A stretch of 64,000 nt of DNA from a virus. A model generated the notes under the pieces. That model searched no databases and was not told the DNA's origin. It saw only the letters and a program-made list of their open reading frames with translations. A program made the translations under genes and the position numbers. Each line of letters begins with the position of its first letter. The stretch's first letter is position 1. Positions 16,115 through 24,305 of the stretch are shown here, piece after piece. The stretch is taken from positions 1 to 64,000 of IMG/VR virus record IMGVR_UViG_3300036985_003683; one strand, given 5' to 3'.

Positions 16115-16656
16115 CCTGGATTTCTCCCTGTAATCTTGACATCCTTCACAGTGGAACGATGGACCCACTGACCTGGAGTGGTTATGTGGAAAGCATACCA
16201 CTTGCACAGTAGACACAGACGCCACCCACCTTTGAACTCCTCTATGCGAGTCAGTGAGTGGTAGCACCCTCCTTGCAGCTTGTACTTGGCTAGGGGGGAC
16301 ACATACTCGGAGGGCATGTCAACTCTGCCCTTGTACGTACCTTGCCATCTCAGGACTAGGTCCCACCTGTCCTGCTCCAACCTGAGTGGAGTGATCTCGG
16401 GTAGGACCATCTCTCCCTGGAAGAGTGGTAGCACAGACTCGACGGGTGTTAGGTGTCCAGTCCATTTGCGAGCACGCATCTCAGTTACTGTACGTTCGTG
16501 CACATCGTACAGATATGGCTGGTGTATGTCCTTATGTAGGCCACCCCAGGTCTGTCCAAACTTAACGATCAAGCCGATCAATGCATGAATCTCATTGTGC
16601 TGTCCTAGGACTCTCTGGTTGTCCAACTCTTCAAAGGGCACGTGCCAAATTCTCAT
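16111..16656 (-). CDS. DenV-like pyrimidine dimer DNA glycosylase
   Basis: 181 residues from ATG 16656 (GGAAG upstream). The N-terminus MRIWHVPFEELDNQRVLGQH, then EIHALIGL and HERTVTEMRARKW, matches the T4 endonuclease V / Pyr_excise family, which removes UV-induced dimers and cuts beside them. The family's usual His/Glu positions appear in NEIHALI. Residues about 90-181 are an extra C-terminal region with LCLLCKWYAF and no known match, so the protein is longer than T4 endonuclease V (138). N-terminal Thr-2 is replaced by Arg, so the catalytic amine would differ. Confidence 0.6.
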   Translation of the reverse strand: MRIWHVPFEELDNQRVLGQHNEIHALIGLIVKFGQTWGGLHKDIHQPYLYDVHERTVTEMRARKWTGHLTPVESVLPLFQGEMVLPEITPLRLEQDRWDLVLRWQGTYKGRVDMPSEYVSPLAKYKLQGGCYHSLTRIEEFKGGWRLCLLCKWYAFHITTPGQWVHRSTVKDVKITGRNPG

Positions 16657-16697
16657 CACACTTCCTTATGGGGCGAAATGATAAACAGTTACACCTA

Positions 16698-16703
16698 ATT
16701 CTA
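16698..16703 (-). promoter_or_regulatory. TAGAAT promoter of the GTGTYGT family
   Basis: Minus strand GTGTTGTCGGGGTAGAAT, 41 bases before ATG 16656. It is the closest sibling of the box at 370. The gap 16657-16734 holds nothing else. Confidence 0.45.
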
Positions 16704-16734
16704 CCCCGACAACACGATTCACTTCTGAGAATTT

Positions 16735-17388
16735 CTACGCTTTATTCCGATTACGGAGTAGTACGTTGCAATTCTCGAAAATCCCAACGTTCTCAAACTC
16801 GGGAAGACGTTCCAGGATGTCACACAACTTGATCTGCCCGTCGTATAGGGGGTCGTGGCAGAACTCTGTGTACAAGAACTTAGTCCTCTCACACAGAGTA
16901 CGGTATCCACCTTCGATTAAGTCTCCCTCACATCCCTGTACATCTGCCCAGATGAAGTCAATCTCCTTACCAGGAATCCACTCGTCACACCACGAGTCTA
17001 GTTTCCGCACTTCTACCTTAACATCGTTGGTGAATGTACACCAAGGGAACGCTACTAAGTGTCCAGTAGGTGCCCTCAGAGATGACGACAGGTCCCAATC
17101 AAGTTGGGGTGCATATGGAGAAGTGCCTCCACTCAAATGTAGGGTACCCCAACCATCGTAGGCCCCTATGGCTACCCTGTGCAGATGCACTACTCGAGAA
17201 GTTGCACAGAACCGTCGTAGGGGTCTCTCATCGGGTTCGAAAGCGTACACAGTGCCGTAGGGGAACTCAGTCACGAGCTTTGCAGTATCCCCACCGTCGT
17301 TGCAGCCTATCTCCAAGATGAGGGGATCCTCGCGGTCGACCAAGCGACTGATGAAGGACACCTTAATGCTGTGGGGGGACGTTATCAT
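16735..17388 (-). CDS. FkbM-type SAM methyltransferase
   Basis: 217 residues from ATG 17388, overlapping the ligase stop as ATGA. Motif I LILEIGCNDGGD binds SAM, followed by FEPDERPLRRF, and DFIWADVQGCEGDLIEGG is the characteristic FkbM motif. It should transfer a methyl group to a hydroxyl, often on a sugar. It could work with the sugar genes of the 10.6-13.6 kb and 45-56 kb islands. The longer reading to 17547 overlaps the ligase and looks non-coding. Confidence 0.75.
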   Translation of the reverse strand: MITSPHSIKVSFISRLVDREDPLILEIGCNDGGDTAKLVTEFPYGTVYAFEPDERPLRRFCATSRVVHLHRVAIGAYDGWGTLHLSGGTSPYAPQLDWDLSSSLRAPTGHLVAFPWCTFTNDVKVEVRKLDSWCDEWIPGKEIDFIWADVQGCEGDLIEGGYRTLCERTKFLYTEFCHDPLYDGQIKLCDILERLPEFENVGIFENCNVLLRNRNKA

Positions 17389-18698
17389 GTGGTCCTCTCT
17401 ACTCCGTGGATGGCCTTGACCACTGGGAACCGCAAGCTGTGTCCACCTGTGATGTTGGTGGTCTCTTCGAAGTACTGCACCGTGAGTACTCGTCCGATCA
17501 GCTGTTCTGGATTTGCGAAGTAGAACAGACGTTCTGGCTGGCTCCATCCTGAACCCACCTTAACCATGGTGCCTTTGTGCCTGATCCATGCTGCCCCTAG
17601 AGCGTCGACTTCCTTCTCCACTCCGTCGAAGAACATACGCATTCGGGACATTTCAACGTCTAGGACCACATACTCGGCATCTGGAAACGTCTTCACCTTC
17701 AGCATGTCCAGGGAGCGTCTTCCTGCCCACTGTGTATCCTTACGTATGATCAACCCCTCCCACTTCTTGTCAGCCGCGCGGTTGATCCAGGTGGCCAGGT
17801 GGTCCACGTCCGAGACAATCTCTTGATGTAGGAGATCCACCCGAGTAGTAGTATTAAAATTAGGGGTGGGGGCCGTTGTTAGCAGGTCTTTGAGATTGCT
17901 GAGACGTTCCCGGTAAGGAATACCCCCCTCGCCTGATTCGAATATGGACAATGGAACCATGTCGAACACTAGGAAGACAGCCTCTGCGATGTCGTGATTC
18001 TTCTTTCCAATCTGTCTCTGTATCGCTGAGAAACTCTCACCACCTTGTGGATCGGTGATACACACTTCCCCGTCAAGAACTAGATTGGTGTAACCCCTTG
18101 CACTCAACATGCGTTGGAGTGAACCCAAGGTCTCGAAGTCGTTACCTTCACGACTCTTGAGCTTGCACTGCCCCTGCTCATCGAAGACTGCTAGGCAGCG
18201 TACCCCGTCCAACTTACGACTCACGTACCACTCTCGTAGATCCAATTGTCGATCTGGAGTGTATGTCTCAGCGAGTGGTACGTCGAACGTTGGTACACAG
18301 TCGGGTATGGCCTTGTTGATGGATCGGACGTCCATACGAATCTTCAGGTTGCCATCCAGAATGCGATAGACCAAGTCCTCGTACTTCCTATTGGAAGTGA
18401 TCCACGATGTGAGAAGTATCAACGCAGAGTGTCCAGTCATCCTCCTGCTGCTGAGAAGGTCCATCACCTCGGGCAGAGTGCGGTTGTGACCAATGTTGTC
18501 CGGGAACTTGGAAAACTTCTCCAGGTTCTTGCGTAGGGTAGCTCCCGTCACGTAATGACGAATCTGTGTGGAGTACGTCTCTTTCAACGCCCACACTACC
18601 AGAGCGTCGTTCTTGTACTTAGCCAGAATGGCTACCTTGGCAGTAGTGGACGAAGTGGAATTCACATCGTCGATCATCGTCAATATGGGATCGTACAT
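17385..18698 (-). CDS. ATP-dependent DNA ligase
   Basis: 437 residues. The nucleotidyltransferase domain carries motif I SRKLDGVR (lysine adenylated by ATP), motif III LDGEV, motif IV EGLIIRK and motif V MLKVK. A C-terminal OB-fold (MVKVGSGWSQPER, VLTVQYFEET) follows. A helical N-terminal region of about 140 residues resembles the DNA-binding domain of T4-like ligases. It seals nicks in replication and recombination, with the FEN and polymerase also present. Its length is close to T4 ligase (487). Confidence 0.92.
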   Translation of the reverse strand: MYDPILTMIDDVNSTSSTTAKVAILAKYKNDALVVWALKETYSTQIRHYVTGATLRKNLEKFSKFPDNIGHNRTLPEVMDLLSSRRMTGHSALILLTSWITSNRKYEDLVYRILDGNLKIRMDVRSINKAIPDCVPTFDVPLAETYTPDRQLDLREWYVSRKLDGVRCLAVFDEQGQCKLKSREGNDFETLGSLQRMLSARGYTNLVLDGEVCITDPQGGESFSAIQRQIGKKNHDIAEAVFLVFDMVPLSIFESGEGGIPYRERLSNLKDLLTTAPTPNFNTTTRVDLLHQEIVSDVDHLATWINRAADKKWEGLIIRKDTQWAGRRSLDMLKVKTFPDAEYVVLDVEMSRMRMFFDGVEKEVDALGAAWIRHKGTMVKVGSGWSQPERLFYFANPEQLIGRVLTVQYFEETTNITGGHSLRFPVVKAIHGVERTT

Positions 18699-18716
18699 TA
18701 CTTCACTTTCTAATGA

Positions 18717-19223
18717 CTAGCCCTTAATGAACTTTGCAACCTCAGAATCCATAGACCGTGAATCATACATCACTTCGGCAACCTGCACGTAGTGGAAGAA
18801 GGCACCAGCTTCTTGAGCCTCTACACTGAACTTCTGATTATGGGGGAACTGCCATGCCACGTGCATAATGCTCCCTTTCTCATATCCACCGATCCATCCG
18901 ATCAGGTACAAAGGCTTCTTTGGGCCCTCCAACGATGGAAGATACAGCTGACGCTCAAACGAAATGGTCGGATACCCGTCATTCCTGAAGCCATTCCCCA
19001 ATCCCCCATTGGGGGTGGTATTCACAAATTGGTACCCCAAGCCCGTGTAGATCATTCCGGGAAACGATCCCAACTTGCTACACACTTGGTTGCACCAATC
19101 CCCGATGGGCCTTATCAGCTTGCCATTCTCTTCCACCAGAGGTACTCCCATCTCATGAAGAGACGCACCTCTGAAGGTTGGCCACACTGGTGAACCCTTG
19201 GGTCTACGATCGAAGATACTCAT
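18717..19223 (-). CDS. Protein of unknown function, 168 residues
   Basis: Starts MSIFDRRPKGSPVWPTFR. Gly/aromatic-rich middle (YLIGWIGGYEKGSIMHVAW) and an alpha-helical end (EVAKFIKG). No family recognised. It overlaps the zinc protein by four bases on one side and precedes the ligase by 18 bases, so it is in the repair operon. Confidence 0.6.
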   Translation of the reverse strand: MSIFDRRPKGSPVWPTFRGASLHEMGVPLVEENGKLIRPIGDWCNQVCSKLGSFPGMIYTGLGYQFVNTTPNGGLGNGFRNDGYPTISFERQLYLPSLEGPKKPLYLIGWIGGYEKGSIMHVAWQFPHNQKFSVEAQEAGAFFHYVQVAEVMYDSRSMDSEVAKFIKG

Positions 19224-19621
19224 ACTGGAAACTCCCCTAAAATCTTGATCACTTGTGCGCGAACTATTCGCAGATTTCCATCAGACCATGTGAGATTCCT
19301 CAAAGCCTTACTCCAATTCTGCACCGAGCCCATCTTGGGTAACGAATCCAAGCACCCCTCTACTGCTGCCCTCAGGATGAACATATCCCCCGCCATGAGA
19401 ACTCCATCTTGGAGAATCTCGAAGGCCTGATAAGCGCTACGCTTATTCTCATGGGGCTCCCTCTCTGACAACTTAGGTGGGCCACACGCTCGACACTTGG
19501 ACTGAGGCTTATCGCCAAACTCCCAAAAGTGGTAATAGGATCCCACAGAGATCTTTTTACCACACGCACAACACTCGCGCTCTACGCGTGAATGTTTAAC
19601 GGTTTGAAAGGCTACCGCCAT
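19220..19621 (-). CDS. Zinc-binding protein, PARP-type zinc-finger-like
   Basis: 133 residues from ATG 19621. Residues about 15-50 hold CCACGKKISVGSYYHFWEFG followed by CRACG, a four-cysteine zinc site. The C-x2-C-G-x2-I-x-x-G-x-x-Y pattern recalls small phage zinc fingers that bind nucleic acid or metal. The C-terminal part is helical with no known match. It comes after a promoter and the 53-bp element in a 156-base gap. Confidence 0.55.
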   Translation of the reverse strand: MAVAFQTVKHSRVERECCACGKKISVGSYYHFWEFGDKPQSKCRACGPPKLSEREPHENKRSAYQAFEILQDGVLMAGDMFILRAAVEGCLDSLPKMGSVQNWSKALRNLTWSDGNLRIVRAQVIKILGEFPV

Positions 19622-19661
19622 GGTTTCCACTTATTCGCACATGAATTTGACATCAACGTTT

Positions 19662-19667
19662 ATTATA
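19662..19667 (-). promoter_or_regulatory. TATAAT box
   Basis: Minus strand GTGCATTTCACGTATAATAA, about 40 bases before the zinc-protein start at 19621. It lies just past the 53-bp element at 19713-19765. Confidence 0.4.
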
Positions 19668-19712
19668 CGTGAAATGCACAGCAAAATCAAGTACTTTGTT
19701 AGGATTTTCGGA

Positions 19713-19765
19713 GCTTCATAGCGGACGCTTTATGTAGCGGGCGTGCTACTTTATTGCCTTCAACG
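19713..19765 (+). repeat. 53-bp element, copy A, with tandem TAGCGG...CTTTAT units
   Basis: This plus-strand stretch and the minus strand of 51876-51928 align without gaps over 53 bases with 10 mismatches (about 81 % identity). Each copy has two tandem units of the form TAGCGG-N2-8-CTTTAT. Copy A is in the gap downstream of the FEN gene. Function is unknown; see findings. Confidence 0.7.
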
Positions 19766-19777
19766 GGGTACAACGGG

Positions 19778-20758
19778 TTAAATAACGTCCAATCCCAGGG
19801 CAGTATTCTCTTTAGCGACTAACGCGTCGTGCGAATCCCATGGGACTTCGATGTGAGGCACTTCAAGTGAGGTAACAGAGTAGGGAGCCTGGAAGGTATC
19901 CACGATACGTTTGGTGAGTGAAAACATCCCCTTCTGCTGTGTCCACGTGTAGAACTTGGCAAAGTCTGGTTGGTAATCACACCGGATGAATGATCCACAC
20001 CGTGGTGGGGTCAACGTCATAATCCTGTAGTTCCTCACCACAGTGTCATGGAACCCTAGGAGGCGACTTTTCCAACCGGGCGTCAATTTAGACTTGGCAG
20101 ACGCTTCAATGGAGTCGCGCTCTGCTAGCATCTGGGATACAGGATCGGGATCCTCTACCCACATACCCGAACACAGGGACGCGAGGAGCTTGGAAGGAAC
20201 TCCACATCCGGGAACGGCATCGCTACTGCAACCTGTGTAAGCTCGTATCCAGCGCAAGTCTCTAGGATGTGACGTAGTCCACTTCTGTGCAACGCTGTCC
20301 ACATTCAAGAGTTCGTTACCCTTGGGCCCACAGGGATTCAAGATGGTGATGCGAAAATCTACGAGCTGTTGGAAGTCCTTATCCGGACTGTAGATCATCG
20401 TGTTATCTGGGACTGTCAACTGACAGAGTGCACTAATGACGTCATCGGCCTCACACCCAGACGAATCATACTGGGGCAGTATGTAGGCCATCAACGTACG
20501 CAACTCGTCTATGCGCTTGAGCAAGTCATCCCTGAAGGGATCGCTCTCCTTGACACCCTTGTAATCAGGGAAGATGTCGCGACGCCAAAGGCAAGAGTTG
20601 TCCCAAACTATTCGAATTCGCGCCTCGGGATAGTCGCGGGCCAGTCCCAGGATGCTTCGAATGAAGCCAAACTCCATTCCAGCGACCATCCCCGGAGGCA
20701 CTACACTACCCGTCCTCCAGGCCAAATTCATACCGTCTACCAAAATGTGCAATATCAC
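19778..20758 (-). CDS. FEN/5'-3' exonuclease
   Basis: 326 residues from GTG 20758 (AAGGAC upstream). The N-terminus has HILVDGMNLAW (first metal Asp), then DYSSGCEADDVISALC-like acidic motif, MIYSPDKDFQQLV with the metal pair, and AYTGCSSDAVPGCGVPSK, the helix-hairpin motif. This fits T4 RNase H and Pol I 5' nuclease. It trims flaps and removes RNA primers; the A-family polymerase here lacks a 5' nuclease domain, so this separate protein supplies it. Confidence 0.88.
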   Translation of the reverse strand: MILHILVDGMNLAWRTGSVVPPGMVAGMEFGFIRSILGLARDYPEARIRIVWDNSCLWRRDIFPDYKGVKESDPFRDDLLKRIDELRTLMAYILPQYDSSGCEADDVISALCQLTVPDNTMIYSPDKDFQQLVDFRITILNPCGPKGNELLNVDSVAQKWTTSHPRDLRWIRAYTGCSSDAVPGCGVPSKLLASLCSGMWVEDPDPVSQMLAERDSIEASAKSKLTPGWKSRLLGFHDTVVRNYRIMTLTPPRCGSFIRCDYQPDFAKFYTWTQQKGMFSLTKRIVDTFQAPYSVTSLEVPHIEVPWDSHDALVAKENTALGLDVI

Positions 20759-20760
20759 AA

Positions 20761-21447
20761 CTAAGTCCTTGGGATAGAGTATTTGTCCATGAACACCTTA
20801 CACGCTGGAAGGAGTACTTCTATGTTACCACCGTCAGCCCTGATCAGTGATTGAGCAAACACCGTTAGGAAGCTGCCCCTCTTGTCCTCTCCTGTAGCGA
20901 TCTTGCGGAAGTGTTCGCGTATCACGTTGGTATCGCGAGTCTCACCCTTACCGTAGTGCCCTGCCACATGTCTCAAGCGATTGGCTTCCACCACCTCACT
21001 TAGTCGAGTACCAACGTTCAATTCGTACTTACACGCTACTCGAAATACTGCCATCATGATGTACGAAGACAGTCCGCCCACCACGAGGTCACTTCTGAGG
21101 AAGGAGCCTCTGTTGACTTTCTTCTCGTATTCGGCTAGTTTCAGTATGGGGGAGCAGAGCGCGTAAGTCAAGTCACCCTCAGGGGCATATTCATTTGCTC
21201 CATGTGCCAGATCGTCCAGCGTCATTGAAGGAGCGATGAAGGGAACGCCCGTGACGTTGTGATACAGGAACAGGTACACCAGAATATCGCACAACTCACT
21301 TTCGAGTTGCAAAGGCTCCTTGACGGGATTCATCTCCTCGAGAGCTTCGCCAAGTTCTCCCGTGAGACCTAGCAACAGGCAGGTCACGTCGCTGCCATCT
21401 CCATAAGGGGTTATCTGTTGGGCACATTCAGCCAGTGACATTGACAC
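20761..21447 (-). CDS. MazG-like NTP pyrophosphohydrolase
   Basis: 228 residues from GTG 21447 (GGAG upstream). LLGLTGELGEALEEMN is the E-x-x-E part and SELCDILVYL the E-x-x-D part of the MazG metal site. The rest (residues about 120-228) extends it with another helical bundle (YIMMAVFRVACKYELN, LSEVVEANRLRHVAGH) that resembles the C-terminal half of the family. It would hydrolyse (d)NTPs or (p)ppGpp to monophosphates. The insert between the two acidic motifs is longer than usual. Confidence 0.75.
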   Translation of the reverse strand: MSMSLAECAQQITPYGDGSDVTCLLLGLTGELGEALEEMNPVKEPLQLESELCDILVYLFLYHNVTGVPFIAPSMTLDDLAHGANEYAPEGDLTYALCSPILKLAEYEKKVNRGSFLRSDLVVGGLSSYIMMAVFRVACKYELNVGTRLSEVVEANRLRHVAGHYGKGETRDTNVIREHFRKIATGEDKRGSFLTVFAQSLIRADGGNIEVLLPACKVFMDKYSIPRT

Positions 21448-21946
21448 TGTTACACTCCTGTGAAAGAACGGTAGAACCTAAACGCTGCAATTGTCCGCGT
21501 CTGATGTCTGTGTAGATCTTAGAAGCCTCACGCACTTTTTCCACATTGTCCTTGAGGACATGAAATTTGAATTGCCAACTCATACGTTCTGCCTTGGTGA
21601 GAAAACAGTGTAGGTTAGTTGGCGTAGTGTTGGTCAAGTCCTTGTCCAACACTACTACGCTCATTCCTGGGGAGACGTAAATCTCCTCTCCCGTACGAAC
21701 TCCACCAAGCCTATGTCGAGTTATCCACTCGGAGAGAGTAGTCCAGTTCAACATAGCCTCGTAGGCTAGAACGTGTTGGTACCTATATGCCTCCACGAAA
21801 TGGAACACCAACTCGTAGTGCAGTATGCCCTCGGGAGTAATGCGTGAGGTCTCTGTGAAACCACGGCGCTTTCTACTCTGAATGACCTTCTGCTCGGGAC
21901 TCCAGTCACGTATAGTTCGGTTTCGCAGTACTCTGAGCTTTTTCAC
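21428..21946 (-). CDS. HNH-like phage protein
   Basis: 172 residues from GTG 21946 behind AGGAG. Basic N-terminus (MKKLRVLRNR). The VVVLDKDLTNTTPTNLHCF segment resembles the D-K-x-x-N-N-x-x-x-N-L part of HNH endonucleases, and a His lies ahead in RYQHVLAYEA. The usual first catalytic HH pair is not clear, so it may be a degenerate HNH or AP2-like protein. Long coiled C-terminus. Promoter at 21968. Confidence 0.45.
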   Translation of the reverse strand: MKKLRVLRNRTIRDWSPEQKVIQSRKRRGFTETSRITPEGILHYELVFHFVEAYRYQHVLAYEAMLNWTTLSEWITRHRLGGVRTGEEIYVSPGMSVVVLDKDLTNTTPTNLHCFLTKAERMSWQFKFHVLKDNVEKVREASKIYTDIRRGQLQRLGSTVLSQECNSVNVTG

Positions 21947-21967
21947 AAAATTCTCCTTTCATGCGAT

Positions 21968-21973
21968 ATTATA
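21968..21973 (-). promoter_or_regulatory. TATAAT promoter of the GTGTYGT family
   Basis: Minus strand GTGTTGTTTGGGGTATAAT, then ATCGCATGAAAGGAG and GTG 21946. Good agreement with 370, 1459 and 16698. Confidence 0.5.
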
Positions 21974-21996
21974 CCCCAAACAACACGTGCAAGGAC

Positions 21997-22989
21997 TCAA
22001 CTTTCAAAAAGAGTTCTACCTACTGCCACTAGGTTGTCCACAGGCAGGGTACCAGCGTGCACGGCAGCGTACGAAGAGATGACTTGCTTCATATCCGTTT
22101 CCAAAGAGATACCAGCGTCCCTCTGTAGAACGGTCCTCACTATCTTGGCTGGATTGTAGTTCCAACCTAGTGCGCCACTCCTACTCATCTCATCATCCAA
22201 TAATGGTGAAGGAGATGCTTCCACCCGTACATAGGCCCCCTGTAATGTTTCGGTCTCTTGACCCGGAGTCCAGGATATGAACCGTGCTGCTGAGTTGGTG
22301 TGATGGTTCACTTCCCCGGTACTATCGTCCCATACCACAAACCTACCAGGCGACCCCAACTCAGTGAAATCCTGGGGAGTGGCACATCCTATGTAGTGCA
22401 CATGTGGCAAGAGCTGTTGACGCTTGTGGTAATGTCCCATCAAGACCAACTTGAACCTGGAAAGAACTGACAGCTCGATACCCCACTCACACGCCCAACC
22501 TGCGCCTGCTTCCGCCCCTATGACGTCTATGTGAGCTAGGACAGTGTGTTCGCTAGGTATAGCGTCCAGCCATGTCCTCAACAGAGCGAAGTCGTGAGTG
22601 TAGGGTACTGCCCATGCACCCAACGCTGTCAAGTGTGTGGGTCCCTTGTACACACTACCTATCTCCGTGAAGATGTCGATAGTGGTTAGGGCACCATTCT
22701 TACGCACTTGATCGTGGTTACCCACAATGAAGTCGATAGTGATCCCACACTCACGAAACTTCTGGAAGGCCCTGAAAGTGGGATTGAAGCACTCGTATCG
22801 GGCAGCGATTCTACTGTGAAAGATGTCCCCCAAATGGATGGCTGAAGAGATTCCGTGAGTGAGACAGAACTCCCGCATTTCATCGATCACGGCTAGTGAA
22901 CGCAAAACGCGAGAGTTACTCTCTCCTTCACCCGATGCGAACTGGCTAAACTCGTGTATGTGAGTATCGCCAAAGATGAGATGTTTCAA
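21997..22989 (-). CDS. SbcD/Mre11-like nuclease (T4 gp47-like)
   Basis: 330 residues from a TTG at 22989 that overlaps the csrA stop (TTGA). Calcineurin-type phosphoesterase motifs are present: IFGDTHIH, HLGDIFH, FIVGNHDQVRK and VLAHIDV then GHYHKRQ. This is the nuclease partner of SbcC/gp46 at 13650-15824. The pair resects double-strand ends to launch recombination-dependent replication. The two genes are separated by 6 kb, which differs from the usual adjacent arrangement. Confidence 0.88.
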   Translation of the reverse strand: MKHLIFGDTHIHEFSQFASGEGESNSRVLRSLAVIDEMREFCLTHGISSAIHLGDIFHSRIAARYECFNPTFRAFQKFRECGITIDFIVGNHDQVRKNGALTTIDIFTEIGSVYKGPTHLTALGAWAVPYTHDFALLRTWLDAIPSEHTVLAHIDVIGAEAGAGWACEWGIELSVLSRFKLVLMGHYHKRQQLLPHVHYIGCATPQDFTELGSPGRFVVWDDSTGEVNHHTNSAARFISWTPGQETETLQGAYVRVEASPSPLLDDEMSRSGALGWNYNPAKIVRTVLQRDAGISLETDMKQVISSYAAVHAGTLPVDNLVAVGRTLFES

Positions 22990-23177
22990 ACAGTGTCTCC
23001 ACCTGGTTGTTCGGAATTGCGTCTAATGGCGTCTGCGATTTCTGTGCGGTGCACTGAAACGTCTCGTGGAGCTTCAATGCCCAAACGTACCTTGTCTCCT
23101 CGGATTTCGATAACAGTCACAGTGACGTTATCGCCGATGACGATGGACTCATTCTTCTTCCGTGATAACACTAGCAT
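22986..23177 (-). CDS. csrA: CsrA-family RNA-binding regulator
   Basis: 63 residues, the normal CsrA size. MLVLSRKKNESIVIGD and VTVTVIEIRGDKVRLG match the family, with the key arginine in SVHRTEI (APRDVSVHR). CsrA dimers bind GGA loops in mRNA leaders and block or aid translation. Its start overlaps the RecA gene by 29 bases and follows GGGGAG; its end overlaps the SbcD start. The overlaps show it is a native part of this operon and not a recent insertion. A phage copy could adjust host or phage translation. Confidence 0.93.
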   Translation of the reverse strand: MLVLSRKKNESIVIGDNVTVTVIEIRGDKVRLGIEAPRDVSVHRTEIADAIRRNSEQPGGDTV

Positions 23178-24228
23178 TCTCAGTCACTCCCCTTAAGGCG
23201 TCATTGATCTGTGGATACTTCTCCAACAGCTCCTTCCAACACAACTGTGAGTTGGCTTGTGGTTCACGAGTGAACTTCACTACTCCCGTAGGTGCAGCGT
23301 ATGTGAACCAACCTCCTCCTAGTACACTAATTATACCGTTCTTCGTAGCCTGTTCAAGATCCATGCCTGAAATATCATATCCGGTGGAGAAGAGGCAATC
23401 GACAGTTGCTACTTTGAAGGGAGGTCCCACCTTATTCTTCCTACACGACACCGACACACGGATACCTGTAGTAACCTCCCCTGACTTGACGTACCCAACC
23501 CGCTTACATTCAAACTGCACGTTCGAGTAGAAGTACCAGGGCTTCTCAGCTAGGTACGTGACGCCCGATCCCCAAGTGAGGTCGATCTTCTCCTTGGACT
23601 GGAGCACCACTACGAGGGTCACGTTCTTACTCTCCATACGTCCCTGTAGCTTTCTCATCTGCTGGGACACAATACGAGCGTGGGCGCCGAGACCCTTACC
23701 CCCTAGGGAGACCTCGTCAATCATCTCATCCTTCTTCTCTCGCTTCTTCCCCTCCTCACCAGTACCGTACACCTCCTCCAGGGTTGGGGTAGCACTGAAG
23801 GTGTCCCAGGCCACTAACGTGGGTACGTTCCCAGTAACGTTCTGACAGATATGTCCCAACATCTCGAAAGCCTCTTCACAGGTTCCGGGTTGAGAAACTG
23901 CCACCTTGTTGAGGTCCAGACCAATTCGCACTGCCCTCTCAGGGTCGTACGAACATTCAGTGTTCCAATAGAAGACGTTACCACCACGTCTCTGCATCTG
24001 TGACATGATGTGAGTAACGAATGTTGTCTTGGATGCGGATGGAGGACCTATGATGGAGGTGACTCTACCATCTGGTATGCCATCACGTCCTATCAGTGCG
24101 TTGATCTTTGGACACCCTGTTGAGGTCCAACCCGACACACCAGTTGCAGGTAACGTATCCATACGGAAGGCCGAACCCTGACCGAATTGTTTGGTCAGAC
24201 TCTTTAGCATGTTATCTAGTTCAGACAT
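23149..24228 (-). CDS. RecA/UvsX-like recombinase
   Basis: 359 residues from ATG 24228 (GGAG upstream); an upstream extension to 24381 looks non-coding. Walker A-like GPPSASKTTF (61-70), Walker B LVAWDT, and LVVVLQSKEKI for the next strand are visible. The Gln-rich allosteric region and C-terminal Gly-rich loop fit phage RecA-like strand-exchange proteins (UvsX). It pairs single strands with duplex DNA. Neighbours gp32-like, UvsY-like, SbcD and CsrA support this. Confidence 0.88.
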   Translation of the reverse strand: MSELDNMLKSLTKQFGQGSAFRMDTLPATGVSGWTSTGCPKINALIGRDGIPDGRVTSIIGPPSASKTTFVTHIMSQMQRRGGNVFYWNTECSYDPERAVRIGLDLNKVAVSQPGTCEEAFEMLGHICQNVTGNVPTLVAWDTFSATPTLEEVYGTGEEGKKREKKDEMIDEVSLGGKGLGAHARIVSQQMRKLQGRMESKNVTLVVVLQSKEKIDLTWGSGVTYLAEKPWYFYSNVQFECKRVGYVKSGEVTTGIRVSVSCRKNKVGPPFKVATVDCLFSTGYDISGMDLEQATKNGIISVLGGGWFTYAAPTGVVKFTREPQANSQLCWKELLEKYPQINDALRGVTENASVITEEE

Positions 24229-24305
24229 GGAAACTCCAAAAGGGAGATGGGCCGCAGTCGGAGGTGGGAGGCACTCGCGACGCAGCCACATCTCCCAGAT
24301 GTTAA

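Noticed and set aside
23331-23336. TATAAT on the minus strand inside the RecA gene
   Set aside because: Not near a start; occurs by chance in coding sequence.
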